Source: Sutcliffiella sp. FSL R7-0096
GTDB taxonomy: Bacteria; Bacillota; Bacilli; Bacillales; Bacillaceae_I
Assembly (NCBI RefSeq): GCF_038595065.1
Contig: NZ_CP152003.1
Span: 2,212,001 to 2,276,000, forward strand
Length of the DNA: 64,000 bases
Direction of reading: 5' to 3'
The notes under the pieces were generated by a model. The model saw nothing but the letters and a program-made list of their open reading frames with translations. It ran no database searches and was not told the DNA's origin. Shown here one piece after another: positions 10,194 through 19,234 of the stretch (positions within the stretch are counted from its first letter, which is position 1; each line of letters opens with the position of its first letter). The position numbers were made by a program, and so were the translations under genes.

Positions 10194-10798
10194 GCTTGAG
10201 TTTGCAAGCTTCTATTAGGCAATTTCCATTTATAGGTGTACGATAATACGCGTAAAGTGACAATTCCTATAAATAAGATATAAAGGTGGATTGGAGAACT
10301 TGCGATACCAAATGCGATGATGAGGCCTGCTAGGATGGCCCATGCTGCATAAATTTCTGCTCTCAATACAAGCGGTTTCCTGCCTGCAAGCAAGTCGCGG
10401 ATAATACCACCACCACTTCCTGTCAGAACTGCAGCGACTACTACCGCACTGATTGGGTGGTTCATGCTGGTTGCGTATAATGCCCCTTGGATGGCAAATG
10501 CGGCAAGTCCGATGGCATCAAAAAAGTTGCCCCACTTCCGCCAATGCTTTAGTAGGTTGTTTGGAAAAAGGAAGACTGCTGTCATGGCGACGAGGGCTAC
10601 CTGAAAGAGCATCCCTTGTTCCCACAGTGCAGAGATAGGAACCCCTATCAAAAGATTTCGCACCGCTCCTCCACCAAAAGCTGTCACTATCCCTAATATA
10701 TAAACACCGAGTATGTCATACTCTTCTTCCATGGCGACTATCGCCCCGCTTATTGCGAATGCGATGGTCCCAATAATGCTGAAAACTTCCCAAGTCAT
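10190..10798 (-). CDS. TRIC-type cation channel family protein (YvgT-like)
   Basis: This polytopic membrane protein of 202 residues contains two repeats, each with the glycine-rich bent helix typical of the family: GGGAVRNLL in the first half and GSGGGIIRDLL in the second. Bacterial members form trimeric cation (K+-permeable) channels. The ATG at 10798 was chosen because B. subtilis YvgT begins MTWE at the same place and ggag lies about 9 bp upstream. The frame extends to ATG 10828, which also has a good aggaagg site, so ten extra residues are possible. It is a single gene, convergent with the crtO-like gene. Confidence 0.88.
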   Translation of the reverse strand: MTWEVFSIIGTIAFAISGAIVAMEEEYDILGVYILGIVTAFGGGAVRNLLIGVPISALWEQGMLFQVALVAMTAVFLFPNNLLKHWRKWGNFFDAIGLAAFAIQGALYATSMNHPISAVVVAAVLTGSGGGIIRDLLAGRKPLVLRAEIYAAWAILAGLIIAFGIASSPIHLYILFIGIVTLRVLSYTYKWKLPNRSLQTQA

Positions 10799-10973
10799 GC
10801 GATCACACTCCGTTACTAGGTCAAACATTAAAAGCCTTCCTGATTTTATATAGAAATCAGTAGGAATGCAATAGTTTTAAAGGATTTAATAGAGAAAAAA
10901 CGTATATTTTGATATGATTATAAGAACTTGTTCAACTTTACATTCATTTTCTATAGAAAAAGGGGTTACGCAT

Positions 10974-12242
10974 TTGAACGAAACACTGAACAAAGACAAA
11001 GAACGGGTCATTCTGGTAGGTTGCCAACTGCCAAAAGATGATGACCAAACATTTTTTTATTCGATGGATGAACTGTCATCCCTCACGAAAACAGCCAATG
11101 GGGAAGTTATTGTCTCACTTACCCAAAAGAGGGAAAGGGTTCACCCCGCTACATATATAGGTAAAGGGAAGATAGAAGAACTTATCCAGCTTGAGGAAGA
11201 GTTGGAACCTGAGATTATTATATTCAATGGGGAATTGGCACCGAGTCAAAACAGAAACCTTTCCAAAGTGCTGAATGCCAGAATCATAGATCGCACTCAG
11301 TTGATTTTAGACATTTTCGCCCAGCGTGCTAAATCAAAAGAAGGTAAACTCCAAGTGGAACTTGCTCAGCTTCAATACCTACTGCCACGTCTTGGTGGGA
11401 AGGGTGTGGAATTGTCCAGGCTAGGAGGGGGAATTGGAACAAGAGGACCGGGTGAAACGAAATTAGAGTCGGATCGGAGACATATCAATAGAAGAATTGT
11501 GGATATCAAGACACAATTATCCTCCATCGTCAGTCACCGTGAACGATACCGTGAGCGTAGAAAGCGTAACCAAGCTTTTCAACTTTCACTGGTGGGATAT
11601 ACAAATGCGGGTAAATCCACCATTTTCAACCGTTTGACTGAAGCTGGGACTTTTGAGGAAAACCTCTTGTTCGCCACACTTGATCCCACAACAAGAAAAA
11701 TCATGCTGCCCTCAGGCTTTCACGCCCTTTTAACAGATACAGTAGGATTCATTCAGGACCTACCGACCTCCCTTGTTGCGGCGTTCCGCTCTACACTCGA
11801 GGAGGTAACAGAGGCGGACTTGATTTTGCACGTGGTAGACAGTTCAAGTCCGGATCATGTTAATCATGAGAAGACAGTGGATAAATTGCTGAAGGAGCTT
11901 GGAGTAGAAGGAGTTCCGGTATTAACAATCTATAATAAAAGGGATCAAACGACCGAGGGGTTTACACCAGCATATAATGAAGAGATGTTGCATATAAGCG
12001 CCCTCGAAAAGGAAGACATAAAAAGGTTGACTGACAAAATTGAATCATTAATAAAAGTGCAAATGGATCCCTATCATATTAATGTCCCTTCATCAGAAGG
12101 AAAATTGATTGCACAATTGAAGCAAGAAACAGTCTTGACAAAATTGGACTTCACAGAAGAGGAAGAAAGTTATACGGTGGAAGGCTATTATTTTAATAAC
12201 TCAAAATTGGCTTCCGTGATTCAACAAAGAATGAAGAAATAG
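10974..12242 (+). CDS. hflX: Ribosome-associated GTPase HflX
   Basis: HflX binds the 50S subunit and splits stalled or heat-damaged ribosomes. The 422-residue protein has the N-terminal HflX domain with the glycine-rich GGGIGTRGPGE segment and then a G domain: G1 GYTNAGKST (208-216), G3 DTVGF, G4 NKRD. The frame opens at 10914, but TTG 10974 was chosen because aaagggg lies 8 bp before it and the protein then starts MNE as in B. subtilis YnbA. An extended -10 (TGATATGAT, about 10909-10917) lies just upstream. It is followed 12 bp later by ynbB. Confidence 0.94.
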   Translation: MNETLNKDKERVILVGCQLPKDDDQTFFYSMDELSSLTKTANGEVIVSLTQKRERVHPATYIGKGKIEELIQLEEELEPEIIIFNGELAPSQNRNLSKVLNARIIDRTQLILDIFAQRAKSKEGKLQVELAQLQYLLPRLGGKGVELSRLGGGIGTRGPGETKLESDRRHINRRIVDIKTQLSSIVSHRERYRERRKRNQAFQLSLVGYTNAGKSTIFNRLTEAGTFEENLLFATLDPTTRKIMLPSGFHALLTDTVGFIQDLPTSLVAAFRSTLEEVTEADLILHVVDSSSPDHVNHEKTVDKLLKELGVEGVPVLTIYNKRDQTTEGFTPAYNEEMLHISALEKEDIKRLTDKIESLIKVQMDPYHINVPSSEGKLIAQLKQETVLTKLDFTEEEESYTVEGYYFNNSKLASVIQQRMKK

Positions 12243-12254
12243 AGGAGAATACAA

Positions 12255-13523
12255 ATGTTTCATTTATTACAGCATGGGGAAGTCATTGAACCGATTGTAC
12301 GTAAGATTGAAGAGACGCTCCAAGAAAGCTTTCATCAGGTAGATGCAAATGTAGAAACGAACCAATTCCGCGTATTAAAAAGCTTTCAGGGAAATCGGGT
12401 AAGTGATTCTCATTTCATTCCATCAACCGGTTACGGATATGATGATATAGGACGAGATACATTAGAGAAAATCTATGCAGAAGTATTCGGCGGGGAAGCG
12501 GGGCTTGTGCGACCTCAAATAATTTCCGGAACTCATGCGATCTCCATTGCTCTGTTTGGAGTGTTGCGTCCGGGAGACGAATTGCTTTATATAACAGGAA
12601 AGCCATACGACACCCTTGAAGAAATCGTAGGAATCAGGGGCAGTGGTGTTGGGTCTCTAAAAGAGTACAACATAGGCTACAAGACCATCGATTTAAAAAA
12701 TAATCGTGGAATAGATTGGGAGAGCGTCAGTAACGCCATCACTCCTTCTACAAAAATGATTGGCATACAACGTTCAAAGGGCTATGCCACTCGTCCTTCC
12801 TTCACAGTGGAAGAAATAAAGGAAATGATCCGCTTTGTAAAGGAAATCAAGCCAGATGTGGTAGTGTTTGTAGACAACTGTTACGGGGAATTTGTAGAGC
12901 TTTTGGAACCTTGTCATGTTGGAGCCGATTTGATGGCAGGATCACTGATAAAAAACCCTGGTGGAGGAATCGCCAAAACAGGTGGGTATATCGTTGGGAA
13001 AAAAGAACTGGTGGAAGCCTGTTCCTACCGGATGACTTCCCCTGGAATCGGTGCAGAAGCCGGTGCGAGCCTATATAGCCTACAGGAAATGTATCAAGGC
13101 TTCTTCCTTGCTCCCCATGTTGTGGGACAGGCGTTGAAAGGTGCAATGTTCACTGCCGCCTTGTTGGAGGAGCTTGGAATGAATACTTCCCCGAGTTGGG
13201 ATGCGCACCGCACTGACTTGATCCAATCTGTACAGTTTGATGATAAAGAGAAGATGATTGCCTTCTGTCAGGCGATTCAATATGCTTCCCCTGTCAATTC
13301 TCACGTTACGCCATATGCCAACTACATGCCTGGATATGAAGATGATGTCATCATGGCTGCGGGAACATTTATCCAAGGTGCTAGTATTGAACTGACTGCT
13401 GATGGTCCAATAAGGGCGCCTTATGTTGCGTATGTCCAGGGTGGACTTACATATTCACATGTTAAGATTGCGGTTTGTAGTGCTGTGGATCATTTGATTA
13501 GTAAGGGATTATTAGATAAATAA
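12255..13523 (+). CDS. ynbB: Methionine gamma-lyase-like PLP enzyme YnbB
   Basis: This is a fold-type I PLP protein of 422 residues, in the group annotated as methionine gamma-lyase family or aluminium-resistance protein. Its real substrate is not established. The likely Schiff-base lysine is K233 in SLIKNPGGG, with FVDNCYGEF (the PLP-ring Asp) upstream of it and the motif SGTHAI near residue 92. The ATG follows gaggag by 7 bp. It is the second gene of the conserved hflX-ynbB pair that precedes glnRA in Bacillus, and it ends at a clear terminator. Confidence 0.92.
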   Translation: MFHLLQHGEVIEPIVRKIEETLQESFHQVDANVETNQFRVLKSFQGNRVSDSHFIPSTGYGYDDIGRDTLEKIYAEVFGGEAGLVRPQIISGTHAISIALFGVLRPGDELLYITGKPYDTLEEIVGIRGSGVGSLKEYNIGYKTIDLKNNRGIDWESVSNAITPSTKMIGIQRSKGYATRPSFTVEEIKEMIRFVKEIKPDVVVFVDNCYGEFVELLEPCHVGADLMAGSLIKNPGGGIAKTGGYIVGKKELVEACSYRMTSPGIGAEAGASLYSLQEMYQGFFLAPHVVGQALKGAMFTAALLEELGMNTSPSWDAHRTDLIQSVQFDDKEKMIAFCQAIQYASPVNSHVTPYANYMPGYEDDVIMAAGTFIQGASIELTADGPIRAPYVAYVQGGLTYSHVKIAVCSAVDHLISKGLLDK

Positions 13524-13538
13524 AAAAAATTTGTTATG

Positions 13539-13564
13539 AGCCTTGGGGATCCCGGGCTTTTTTT
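13539..13564 (+). terminator. Terminator after ynbB
   Basis: AGCC-TT-GGG pairs with CCC-G-GGCT around a short loop and is followed by seven T. It ends the hflX-ynbB transcript. Confidence 0.85.
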
Positions 13565-13611
13565 ATGACAAGTGAGGGTTGAAGAGACAATTTTGAGCGG
13601 AATATTGGGTT

Positions 13612-13970
13612 GAGGGGTGCAGCATTAGTGGGATGAGAACAATCTTGGGTGTGATTCTTGGTTGAGATTGTCATTATGAGGAGGATGATGACAATCTCGA
13701 ATGTGATACTGGGTTGAGATTGTCATTATGGGTTGTACGAGAACAATCTCGAGTATAATTCTTGGTTGAGGTTGTCATTATGAGGGGGATGAGGACAATC
13801 TCGAATGTGATACTGGGATGAGATTGTCATTATGGGTTGTATGAGAACAATCTCGAGTATGATTCTGGGATGAGATAGTCATTATGAGGGGGATGAGGAC
13901 AATCACGAAGGTGATACTGGATTGAGATTGTCATCACGGGTTGTATGAGAGCAAGCTTGAGTAAGAACTA
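13612..13970. repeat. 52-bp tandem hairpin array with 104-bp higher order
   Basis: Units begin at 13612 (degenerate), 13664, 13716, 13768, 13820, 13872 and 13924, each exactly 52 bp apart; a very worn unit may precede at 13560. Every unit contains GAGATTGTC (or a variant) followed after about 17 bases by ACAATCTC, so each can form a hairpin. Odd and even units differ consistently (ATTATGAGG plus GATACTGGG versus ATTATGGGTTGTA plus TATAATTCT or TATGATTCT), which gives a 104-bp repeat. There are no unique spacers and no cas genes. It fills the gap between ynbB and glnR and codes for nothing obvious. Confidence 0.9.
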
Positions 13971-14101
13971 ATAAACGGTATGTTTTTAAATGTGCGGAAC
14001 AGGTTATAGATAAAAGGGACATTAATAATCTTCATACATACTTGTCGCAAGCCGCATTTCACACCTTTATTCCTTAGAATTATAGTCTTATTTAAAAATG
14101 A

Positions 14102-14152
14102 TGTCAGAAAACCTAACATAATCTTGACAGATTATCTAACATCGCATAAAAT
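14102..14152 (+). promoter_or_regulatory. glnRA promoter with two GlnR operator sites
   Basis: The GlnR/TnrA consensus TGTNA-N7-TNACA is matched perfectly at 14102-14118 (TGTCA and TAACA) and with one mismatch at 14125-14141 (TGACA and TAACA). The second site overlaps the -35 TTGACA at 14124-14129, which sits 17 bp before the -10 TAAAAT at 14147-14152. Dimeric GlnR, helped by feedback-inhibited glutamine synthetase, would block this promoter in nitrogen excess, as in B. subtilis. Confidence 0.88.
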
Positions 14153-14192
14153 AAGAGTAACTTCATAGGAAATGATGAAAGGAGGATTTGTA

Positions 14193-14594
14193 GTGAGTGA
14201 CAATATCAGACGTTCAATGCCGTTATTTCCAATAGGAATTGTCATGCAACTAACGGAATTGTCAGCTCGACAAATCCGTTATTATGAAGAAAATGAGCTT
14301 GTGTTTCCAGCACGTTCAGATGGAAACCGCCGACTATTTTCCTTCAATGATGTAGATACCTTATTAGAGATCAAAAACCTCATTGAACAGAAGGTCAATA
14401 TCGCGGGGATCAAACAGTTAATGGCAGTCAAGCAACAACAGATAGCTCCTTCGCAGGAAGTGACAAAAGAGGCTGCAAAACCAGAGTTATCAGATGACCA
14501 GCTACGCAAACTGTTACGTGCGGAAATGATGCAAGCCGGAAGATATAATCGAACGAGTCTTCGTCAAGGAGACATGTCCCGATTTTTCCATTAA
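14193..14594 (+). CDS. glnR: Glutamine synthetase repressor GlnR
   Basis: GlnR is a MerR-family regulator of nitrogen metabolism that represses glnRA when glutamine is plentiful. The 133-residue protein has the winged-helix DNA-binding domain ([20 protein letters not shown] and a following NRRLFSFND wing) and the C-terminal tail ending GDMSRFFH through which glutamine synthetase controls it. The frame runs back to 14172, but GTG 14193 gives the familiar N-terminus (M)SDNIRRSMP and has aaaggagg 7 bp upstream. It lies 69 bp before glnA in one operon. Confidence 0.95.
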   Translation: MSDNIRRSMPLFPIGIVMQLTELSARQIRYYEENELVFPARSDGNRRLFSFNDVDTLLEIKNLIEQKVNIAGIKQLMAVKQQQIAPSQEVTKEAAKPELSDDQLRKLLRAEMMQAGRYNRTSLRQGDMSRFFH

Positions 14595-14663
14595 TTATTT
14601 TGAGTTTTTTGGTAAGTTTTTATTAAAACTATAATAGTAAAAATTTCGAGGAGGAACTTATTT

Positions 14664-15998
14664 ATGGCTAAGTACACACACGAGGATATTAAACGTATTG
14701 TGCAAGAGGAAAATGTAAAATATATCCGTCTTCAATTTACGGATATTCTGGGAACGATCAAAAATGTGGAGATTCCAGTAAGTCAATTAGAAAAAGCATT
14801 AGATAATAAAATGATGTTTGATGGATCTTCCATTGAAGGTTTCGTACGTATCGAAGAGTCCGATATGAACCTTTACCCAGACCTTGACACTTTCGTTGTA
14901 TTCCCTTGGACTTCTGAAAAAGGTAAAGTTGCTCGCTTCATCTGTGACATTTACAATCCAGATGGAACTCCATTTGAAGGAGATCCTCGTGCTAACCTAA
15001 AGCGTATGCTAAAAGAAATGGAAGACCTAGGATTCTCTGATTTCAATGTTGGTCCTGAGCCAGAGTTCTTCCTATTCAAGTTAGATGCAAAAGGCGAACC
15101 TACATTAGAACTAAATGATAAAGGTGGTTATTTTGACTTAGCTCCAACGGACCTTGGTGAAAATTGCCGTCGTGATATCGTTCTTGAACTAGAAGAAATG
15201 GGTTTTGAAATTGAAGCGTCCCACCATGAGGTAGCTCCAGGGCAACATGAAATTGATTTCAAATATGCAAATGCCATTACAGCTTGTGATGATATTCAAA
15301 CGTTCAAGCTTGTTGTAAAAACGATTGCTCGTAAGCACGGTTTACATGCGACATTCATGCCTAAACCATTATTCGGTGTGAACGGTTCAGGTATGCACTG
15401 TAACCTTTCCTTATTCCAAAATGGCGAAAATGCGTTTTACGATCAAAATGGCGACTTGGAATTGAGTGAAAACGCTAGACACTTCATCGCAGGTATCATC
15501 AAGCATGCAACAGCGTTTACAGCGGTAACAAACCCTACTGTTAACTCTTATAAGCGTCTTGTACCTGGATACGAAGCACCTTGTTATGTTGCATGGTCCG
15601 CCCGTAACCGTAGCCCATTGATCCGTATTCCGGCATCCCGGGGAATCTCCACTCGTGTAGAGGTTCGTAGTGTAGACCCTGCAGCTAACCCTTACCTTGC
15701 AATGGCTGTATTACTGCAAGCTGGACTTGACGGCATCAAAAATAAATTGGAAGCACCAAAGCCGATCGACCGCAACATCTATGTTATGAACAAAGAAGAG
15801 CGTGTGGCTGCTGGTATCGCAGACCTTCCTGCAACACTTGCTGCTGCACTTGAAGAATTAAAATCAAATGAAGTTATCCAAGCTGCTCTAGGTGAGCATT
15901 TACTTGAGCACTTCATTGAAGCAAAAGAAATCGAGTGGGATATGTTCCGCACCCAGGTTCACCCATGGGAAAGAGATCAATATCTAACTCAATATTAA
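14664..15998 (+). CDS. glnA: Glutamine synthetase, type I
   Basis: GlnA makes glutamine from glutamate, ammonia and ATP. The 444 residues match the GSI-alpha form of Bacillus, which is controlled by feedback inhibition rather than adenylylation. Visible signatures are FDGSSIEGF near 52-60, PEPEFFLF, the ATP-site NGSGMHCN, and NRSPLIRIP with the catalytic SRGISTR region. The ATG follows gaggagg. In Bacillus the same protein, when glutamine-bound, activates GlnR and sequesters TnrA. Its codon use is strongly biased, as expected for a highly expressed gene. Confidence 0.98.
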   Translation: MAKYTHEDIKRIVQEENVKYIRLQFTDILGTIKNVEIPVSQLEKALDNKMMFDGSSIEGFVRIEESDMNLYPDLDTFVVFPWTSEKGKVARFICDIYNPDGTPFEGDPRANLKRMLKEMEDLGFSDFNVGPEPEFFLFKLDAKGEPTLELNDKGGYFDLAPTDLGENCRRDIVLELEEMGFEIEASHHEVAPGQHEIDFKYANAITACDDIQTFKLVVKTIARKHGLHATFMPKPLFGVNGSGMHCNLSLFQNGENAFYDQNGDLELSENARHFIAGIIKHATAFTAVTNPTVNSYKRLVPGYEAPCYVAWSARNRSPLIRIPASRGISTRVEVRSVDPAANPYLAMAVLLQAGLDGIKNKLEAPKPIDRNIYVMNKEERVAAGIADLPATLAAALEELKSNEVIQAALGEHLLEHFIEAKEIEWDMFRTQVHPWERDQYLTQY

Positions 15999-16004
15999 TA
16001 AGCG

Positions 16005-16039
16005 AAACCCCTTGATACGATTGGTATTGAGGGGTTTTT
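16005..16039 (+). terminator. Terminator after glnA
   Basis: AAACCCCTTGATAC pairs with GTATTGAGGGGTTT (one mismatch) and is followed by T residues, seven bases after the glnA stop codon. Confidence 0.9.
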
Positions 16040-16340
16040 AAATTAATTGGGTTTATTAGCTGAAATCGAATTTTTATGGGCGCACCCATGAAATACCCAT
16101 AAAATAAGTTACCGTCATTTCTACATAATATAAGGTTGAGATCGTGGCGGTGATAAGATTCTTCTAGGGCGAGTTTTATTCTGATTTTGAAAATTACGAT
16201 GAAATACTTAGTTATTTACAATGCTTTTCCTTATGGTGATAGTTTTTTTAGAAGTGAATGTCTTAGGATTTCCAAATAAATCCTCGCAAAGTACAGCTGA
16301 GCTGAGAATCAAGTGTTTTATTAATATGAATCAAACCTTC
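16040..16340. other. Non-coding stretch before the prophage scraps
   Basis: No gene is visible here. A nine-base inverted pair, TTTTATGGG and CCCATAAAA, lies near 16071-16104, but has no T-tract or other sign of function. All reading frames are short and broken. Confidence 0.5.
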
Positions 16341-16433
16341 TTATAAGTCGATGTCATTCCAAGTAAGAGCAGCTACTTCTCCTTTTCTCATTCCTGTTTC
16401 TAATAGCATTTTGAAGAAGAACCAGTATGTGTA
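16341..16433 (-). pseudogene. Tyrosine integrase scrap
   Basis: About 31 codons on the minus strand end with LETGMRKGEVAALTWNDIDL, the box I arginine region (R of MRKGE) of phage-type tyrosine recombinases. The frame then stops at once, and the catalytic HxxR and tyrosine regions are absent. The upstream part of the open frame to 16589 does not look like integrase. This is a remnant, probably of the decayed prophage whose endolysin tail and holin lie nearby. Confidence 0.6.
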
Positions 16434-16575
16434 CCCATATTTGGAATAACCTCGATAGTAACAATACAATTGTTGTTGGTATTGTGCTGTTAGTTGCTGG
16501 TGTGCCGAACACTGTGAACAATACCTCAAATTCAGCAAAAGGAAATTTAAAAACATAGGATTGTTGATTCCTTGA

Positions 16576-16701
16576 GTTCTATTAATCAATCAAGATTCCT
16601 CTAATGCGAAACGGGAGAAGATGGCCAAGCAACATGGAATCAGAAATTACAAGGGTACTGCAGCACAGAACCCGAAATTGCTGAGTAGTTTGAAAAAATA
16701 A
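16576..16701 (+). pseudogene. C-terminal scrap of a phage/Bacillus endolysin
   Basis: After a stop at 16573-16575, the plus frame reads DSSNAKREKMAKQHGIRNYK then GTAAQNPKLLSSLKK and a stop. As I recall them, peptidoglycan amidases of Bacillus phages end with the same pattern (NREKLA..YGI.NY.GTA.QN..LL..LK), part of the wall-binding tail. No catalytic domain precedes it, so the gene is broken. A hairpin (ATAAGCC...GGCTTAT, about 16704-16733) follows, without a T-tract. Confidence 0.5.
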
Positions 16702-16829
16702 GGATAAGCCCTTCTTTAACTAGAAAGGCTTATGTCGACGTATATATTCTTGAAATTTTTAGGTAATCATTACGCTATTTGTAATACCTTTTCTATCAAG
16801 TAGTTGACAACACCATTTTGATATTCTAG

Positions 16830-17519
16830 TTAAAAGAGTGTAGTACCTGGACCTGACGGAAGTGTAAAAGTTGGTGGAGTAGTTGGTGTTTGACAACGAT
16901 TAGGGTTCACGTCACACGTGTTACCGTTTTGATCTACAATAATAGGTCTGGTAACTGTAGCGGTAGTGCGTAATATAATTTTAAATAAAATTCCTTCAAT
17001 TAGGGTAATTCCTGCAGCGTCGAGAACCGGTACTCCCGGTTGGACAAATATCCCCTCTACTTCTAGTGGGGTTTCTTGCAACACATCCTGAGGACAAGCT
17101 CCAGGACAATCTGTGTGTGCTTGGAAAGGTAAACTTGTATTAAGAATAATAGGTGCAATACCTAATACAGAAATGGTAATTGTTGCAGGAACAAGCCCAA
17201 TGTTAACCACCTTATCTTGAATAATTCTGGCATTTTGGGTTATTTCACTCAAATTTGGAACGACATTAATAGAAACAATATCATCGAGAACTCCTAATCC
17301 AGCAAATGCTGTTATTGGAAGCGTTATTTCTGCAACCTTTTGTACCATTTTTGAACATACAACGGAATTAACCAACGTACAGGTGCTATTTACTGGCGCC
17401 ATACTTGTATGGTTAGTAAAGTTGCAAGAACAAGCTGAATCTTTAGATCCACAGCTTTTACATTTTTTTGTATGTTCACAATTTGAAGACTTCTTCTTAT
17501 ATTCATAATAAAATGACAT
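16830..17519 (-). CDS. Cys-rich secreted-like or spore-surface protein, family not recognised
   Basis: The 229-residue protein has a Lys/Cys-rich head (Cys pairs within residues 14-32), a beta-rich hydrophobic middle with two similar stretches (VVNIGLVPATITISV and LEVEGIFVQPGVPVL), a CPGAC motif, and a Pro/Thr-rich tail with two more Cys. There is no signal peptide or membrane helix. The pattern loosely recalls SPOCS/DUF3794 domains of spore-coat proteins, but I cannot confirm this. Start ATG 17519 has aagggtgg about 6 bp upstream. It stands alone between prophage scraps. A spore-surface role is inference from composition. Confidence 0.6.
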   Translation of the reverse strand: MSFYYEYKKKSSNCEHTKKCKSCGSKDSACSCNFTNHTSMAPVNSTCTLVNSVVCSKMVQKVAEITLPITAFAGLGVLDDIVSINVVPNLSEITQNARIIQDKVVNIGLVPATITISVLGIAPIILNTSLPFQAHTDCPGACPQDVLQETPLEVEGIFVQPGVPVLDAAGITLIEGILFKIILRTTATVTRPIIVDQNGNTCDVNPNRCQTPTTPPTFTLPSGPGTTLF

Positions 17520-17697
17520 TAAATTTCCACCCTTTCAATTAGCTATTATTAAACATGCAGTAAACCTGCTGCTTAATAATAGTGTATTACCTAATGGGAT
17601 TTTGGTACATGGATAAAAACCCATTTTATGTATATGGATAAGCATATAGTGAATTTGTAGGATTTTTAATTAAAAAATCTCAGAGAAAATGTGCAAC

Positions 17698-17745
17698 AAA
17701 AAAAGCCTGAAAGTCGTTAAGGCAATATACGACTTCAGGTTAAGT
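17698..17745 (-). terminator. Minus-strand terminator without an obvious gene
   Basis: Read on the minus strand, CCTGAAGTCGT pairs with ACGACTTTCAGG around an 11-base loop and is followed by seven T. It lies about 180 bp upstream of the 229-residue gene, so it probably ended a transcript from a gene since lost from 17.75-18.15 kb. Confidence 0.65.
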
Positions 17746-18156
17746 CTTTTAATATTGTGAGGGGGCATTTTGTTGTCATATTAGAATATGTAAATGTAGA
17801 AATAAAGTGAAAGTGAATAGCATTTAGATTATAAGTAGTAAGGTTGGAGTTTTTACTACTGGTGGTGCATATTCAAAGTGGTATTGACATCCATGTAATC
17901 AAATTAATAAAACGCTTAAAATTGGAAAGTCCACACTGTTGGTAAAAGATTCAATTGTCTTAATTCTCTTCTAATGTATCAGCAAACGGTATTAATTATA
18001 TAACCTAATTGTACAACAAACTATATTATCGATTTTACCCATATTTGTTTAATTGGTCGATCAAGCTTTTTCTCCAAAACTAAGCTGAAGGAACTAAATC
18101 AAAATTTAATCGGGAGTACAAAATGTAGTCGGCAGATTAAAATAATAAAATTCTCT
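17746..18156. other. Gene-free AT-rich stretch
   Basis: No frame of convincing length or family resemblance is seen on either strand. The stretch lies between a minus-strand terminator and a dispersed repeat, consistent with decayed prophage DNA. Confidence 0.5.
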
Positions 18157-18338
18157 AGTTGATCGCAGTGGAAGGATCGAAGACTCCTCGAAAATGCTTA
18201 CGCATTTTCTTCGTGTGATGAATTGCTGTCGAAGTCTTCATTGTCATGCGGGAGGAAAGGACATGGAAGACCTCCCAGTAGCCCGAGGAGGCTACCGGAC
18301 TGCCCGCGGAAACGAAGCTCCTGCAACAAAGATCAACT
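18157..18338. repeat. Bacillaceae-type GC-rich dispersed repeat
   Basis: A GC-rich block of about 182 bp is bounded by AGTTGATC and GATCAACT in inverted orientation. It contains the phrases CGAAGACTCCT, GAGGAGGCTACCGGACTGCC and CGCGGAAACGAAGCTCCTG, which I recognise as a dispersed repeat common in Bacillus-group genomes (GTTGAT...GACTCCTGCGGG...CCGCCCGCGGAAAGCGAAG...ATCAAC). It stands out sharply from the AT-rich flanks. A degenerate relative lies between proB and proA. Confidence 0.7.
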
Positions 18339-18383
18339 CTTCCAACAGATAGCCTAACTAGTTTATAGTTTGTCAACAGTGTG

Positions 18384-18415
18384 AACCTTTGCACATACTC
18401 GTGTAAAGGTTTTTT
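18384..18415 (+). terminator. Rho-independent terminator
   Basis: AACCTTTGCAC pairs with GTGTAAAGGTT around a six-base loop, followed by a T-tract. It lies just right of the dispersed repeat and before the next gene; the gene it once served is not visible. Confidence 0.75.
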
Positions 18416-18496
18416 ATGTTTTGTGATTTTTGTTCTGTCATAATATCCCTTTTAATCAAATATGCTTTAGTAGTAAGTGTACAAAGGAGTGGCTAT

Positions 18497-18898
18497 ATGG
18501 CAAAAGTGAATCATCCTACCGTAACTGCTGAAATGATAGAAAAGTATTATGAGTGCAATAAACAGAAGAAAGAAATAGAGAAAGAGATGGAAGAGCTGAA
18601 GGAACGATTTCATCTTTATTTTGACAAGAGCTTTGGAGCGGATGAAAAAGCTGAAGTGATTATGGGAGGGTACAAGCTGCAAAGACAGGTCAGGGTATCA
18701 GAAAGGTATTCGGATGAAACGGTCCTTAAGCTTGAAGCTCTGAGCATGAATGAATTAATAAAGACTGTCAAAAAGCCTGACGATGCAAAAATCAAAGCCG
18801 CCATAAAGCTGAACCTTCTAAAAGAAGAGGATATAAAAGGCTGTTTGGTTTCCACATCATCATTGGCTATATCAGTAAAGCCACTTACGCCAAAATAA
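18497..18898 (+). CDS. Phage-like coiled-coil protein of unknown function
   Basis: The 133-residue soluble protein is not recognised. Residues about 12-45 are a charged heptad-like helix (NKQKKEIEKEMEELKERF), followed by a mixed alpha/beta region ending in a Ser-rich tail. The open frame reaches back to 18416, but ATG 18497 was chosen because aaaggag lies 8 bp upstream. It sits 19 bp before a holin gene and is probably co-transcribed with it, so it is likely a surviving prophage gene. Confidence 0.6.
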   Translation: MAKVNHPTVTAEMIEKYYECNKQKKEIEKEMEELKERFHLYFDKSFGADEKAEVIMGGYKLQRQVRVSERYSDETVLKLEALSMNELIKTVKKPDDAKIKAAIKLNLLKEEDIKGCLVSTSSLAISVKPLTPK

Positions 18899-18917
18899 TT
18901 GAGAGGGGGATTGTACT

Positions 18918-19151
18918 ATGACAGAACAAAGACAAATCAGACCGGTTTCTAAAGGTGCATGGTTCCGAATAGTGTTTCTGGCATTTGCTCTTCTTAACCA
19001 ATTGTTGGTCGTTTACGGGAAATCACCGTTACCTTTTACGGAAGCGCAGTTGGAGCAATTATTTAGTATAATCTGGACTTCTGTGGCGGCGGTTATTGCA
19101 TGGTGGAAGGACAATGACTGGACAGAAAAAGCTAGAAGTAGGGTGAAGTAA
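18918..19151 (+). CDS. Phage holin, SPP1-like
   Basis: The 77-residue protein has two hydrophobic helices (about 12-32 and 43-60), the second ending in the motif AWWKDNDWTEKAR, typical of SPP1/BhlB-type holins. Such proteins form the membrane lesion that releases endolysin. The ATG follows gaggggg. The only endolysin trace in the window is the broken scrap at 16.6 kb, so a working lysis cassette is not present. A terminator follows directly. Confidence 0.85.
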   Translation: MTEQRQIRPVSKGAWFRIVFLAFALLNQLLVVYGKSPLPFTEAQLEQLFSIIWTSVAAVIAWWKDNDWTEKARSRVK

Positions 19152-19163
19152 TGTATATGTGGG

Positions 19164-19190
19164 ACCGAGGTGACATCACCTTGGTTTTTG
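19164..19190 (+). terminator. Terminator after the holin gene
   Basis: ACCGAGGTG pairs with CACCTTGGT (one mismatch) around a four-base loop, followed by five T. Confidence 0.8.
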
Positions 19191-19234
19191 TTATTTAATT
19201 TGAAAGTCAAAATGCCTAAATGGAGGTGAATAGA

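Noticed and set aside
13612-13970. CRISPR array
   Set aside because: The period is constant and the whole unit repeats; there are no unique spacers and no cas genes in the window.
13934-14119. 61-codon minus-strand frame before glnR
   Set aside because: It overlaps the tandem array and the GlnR operators and has no recognisable features.
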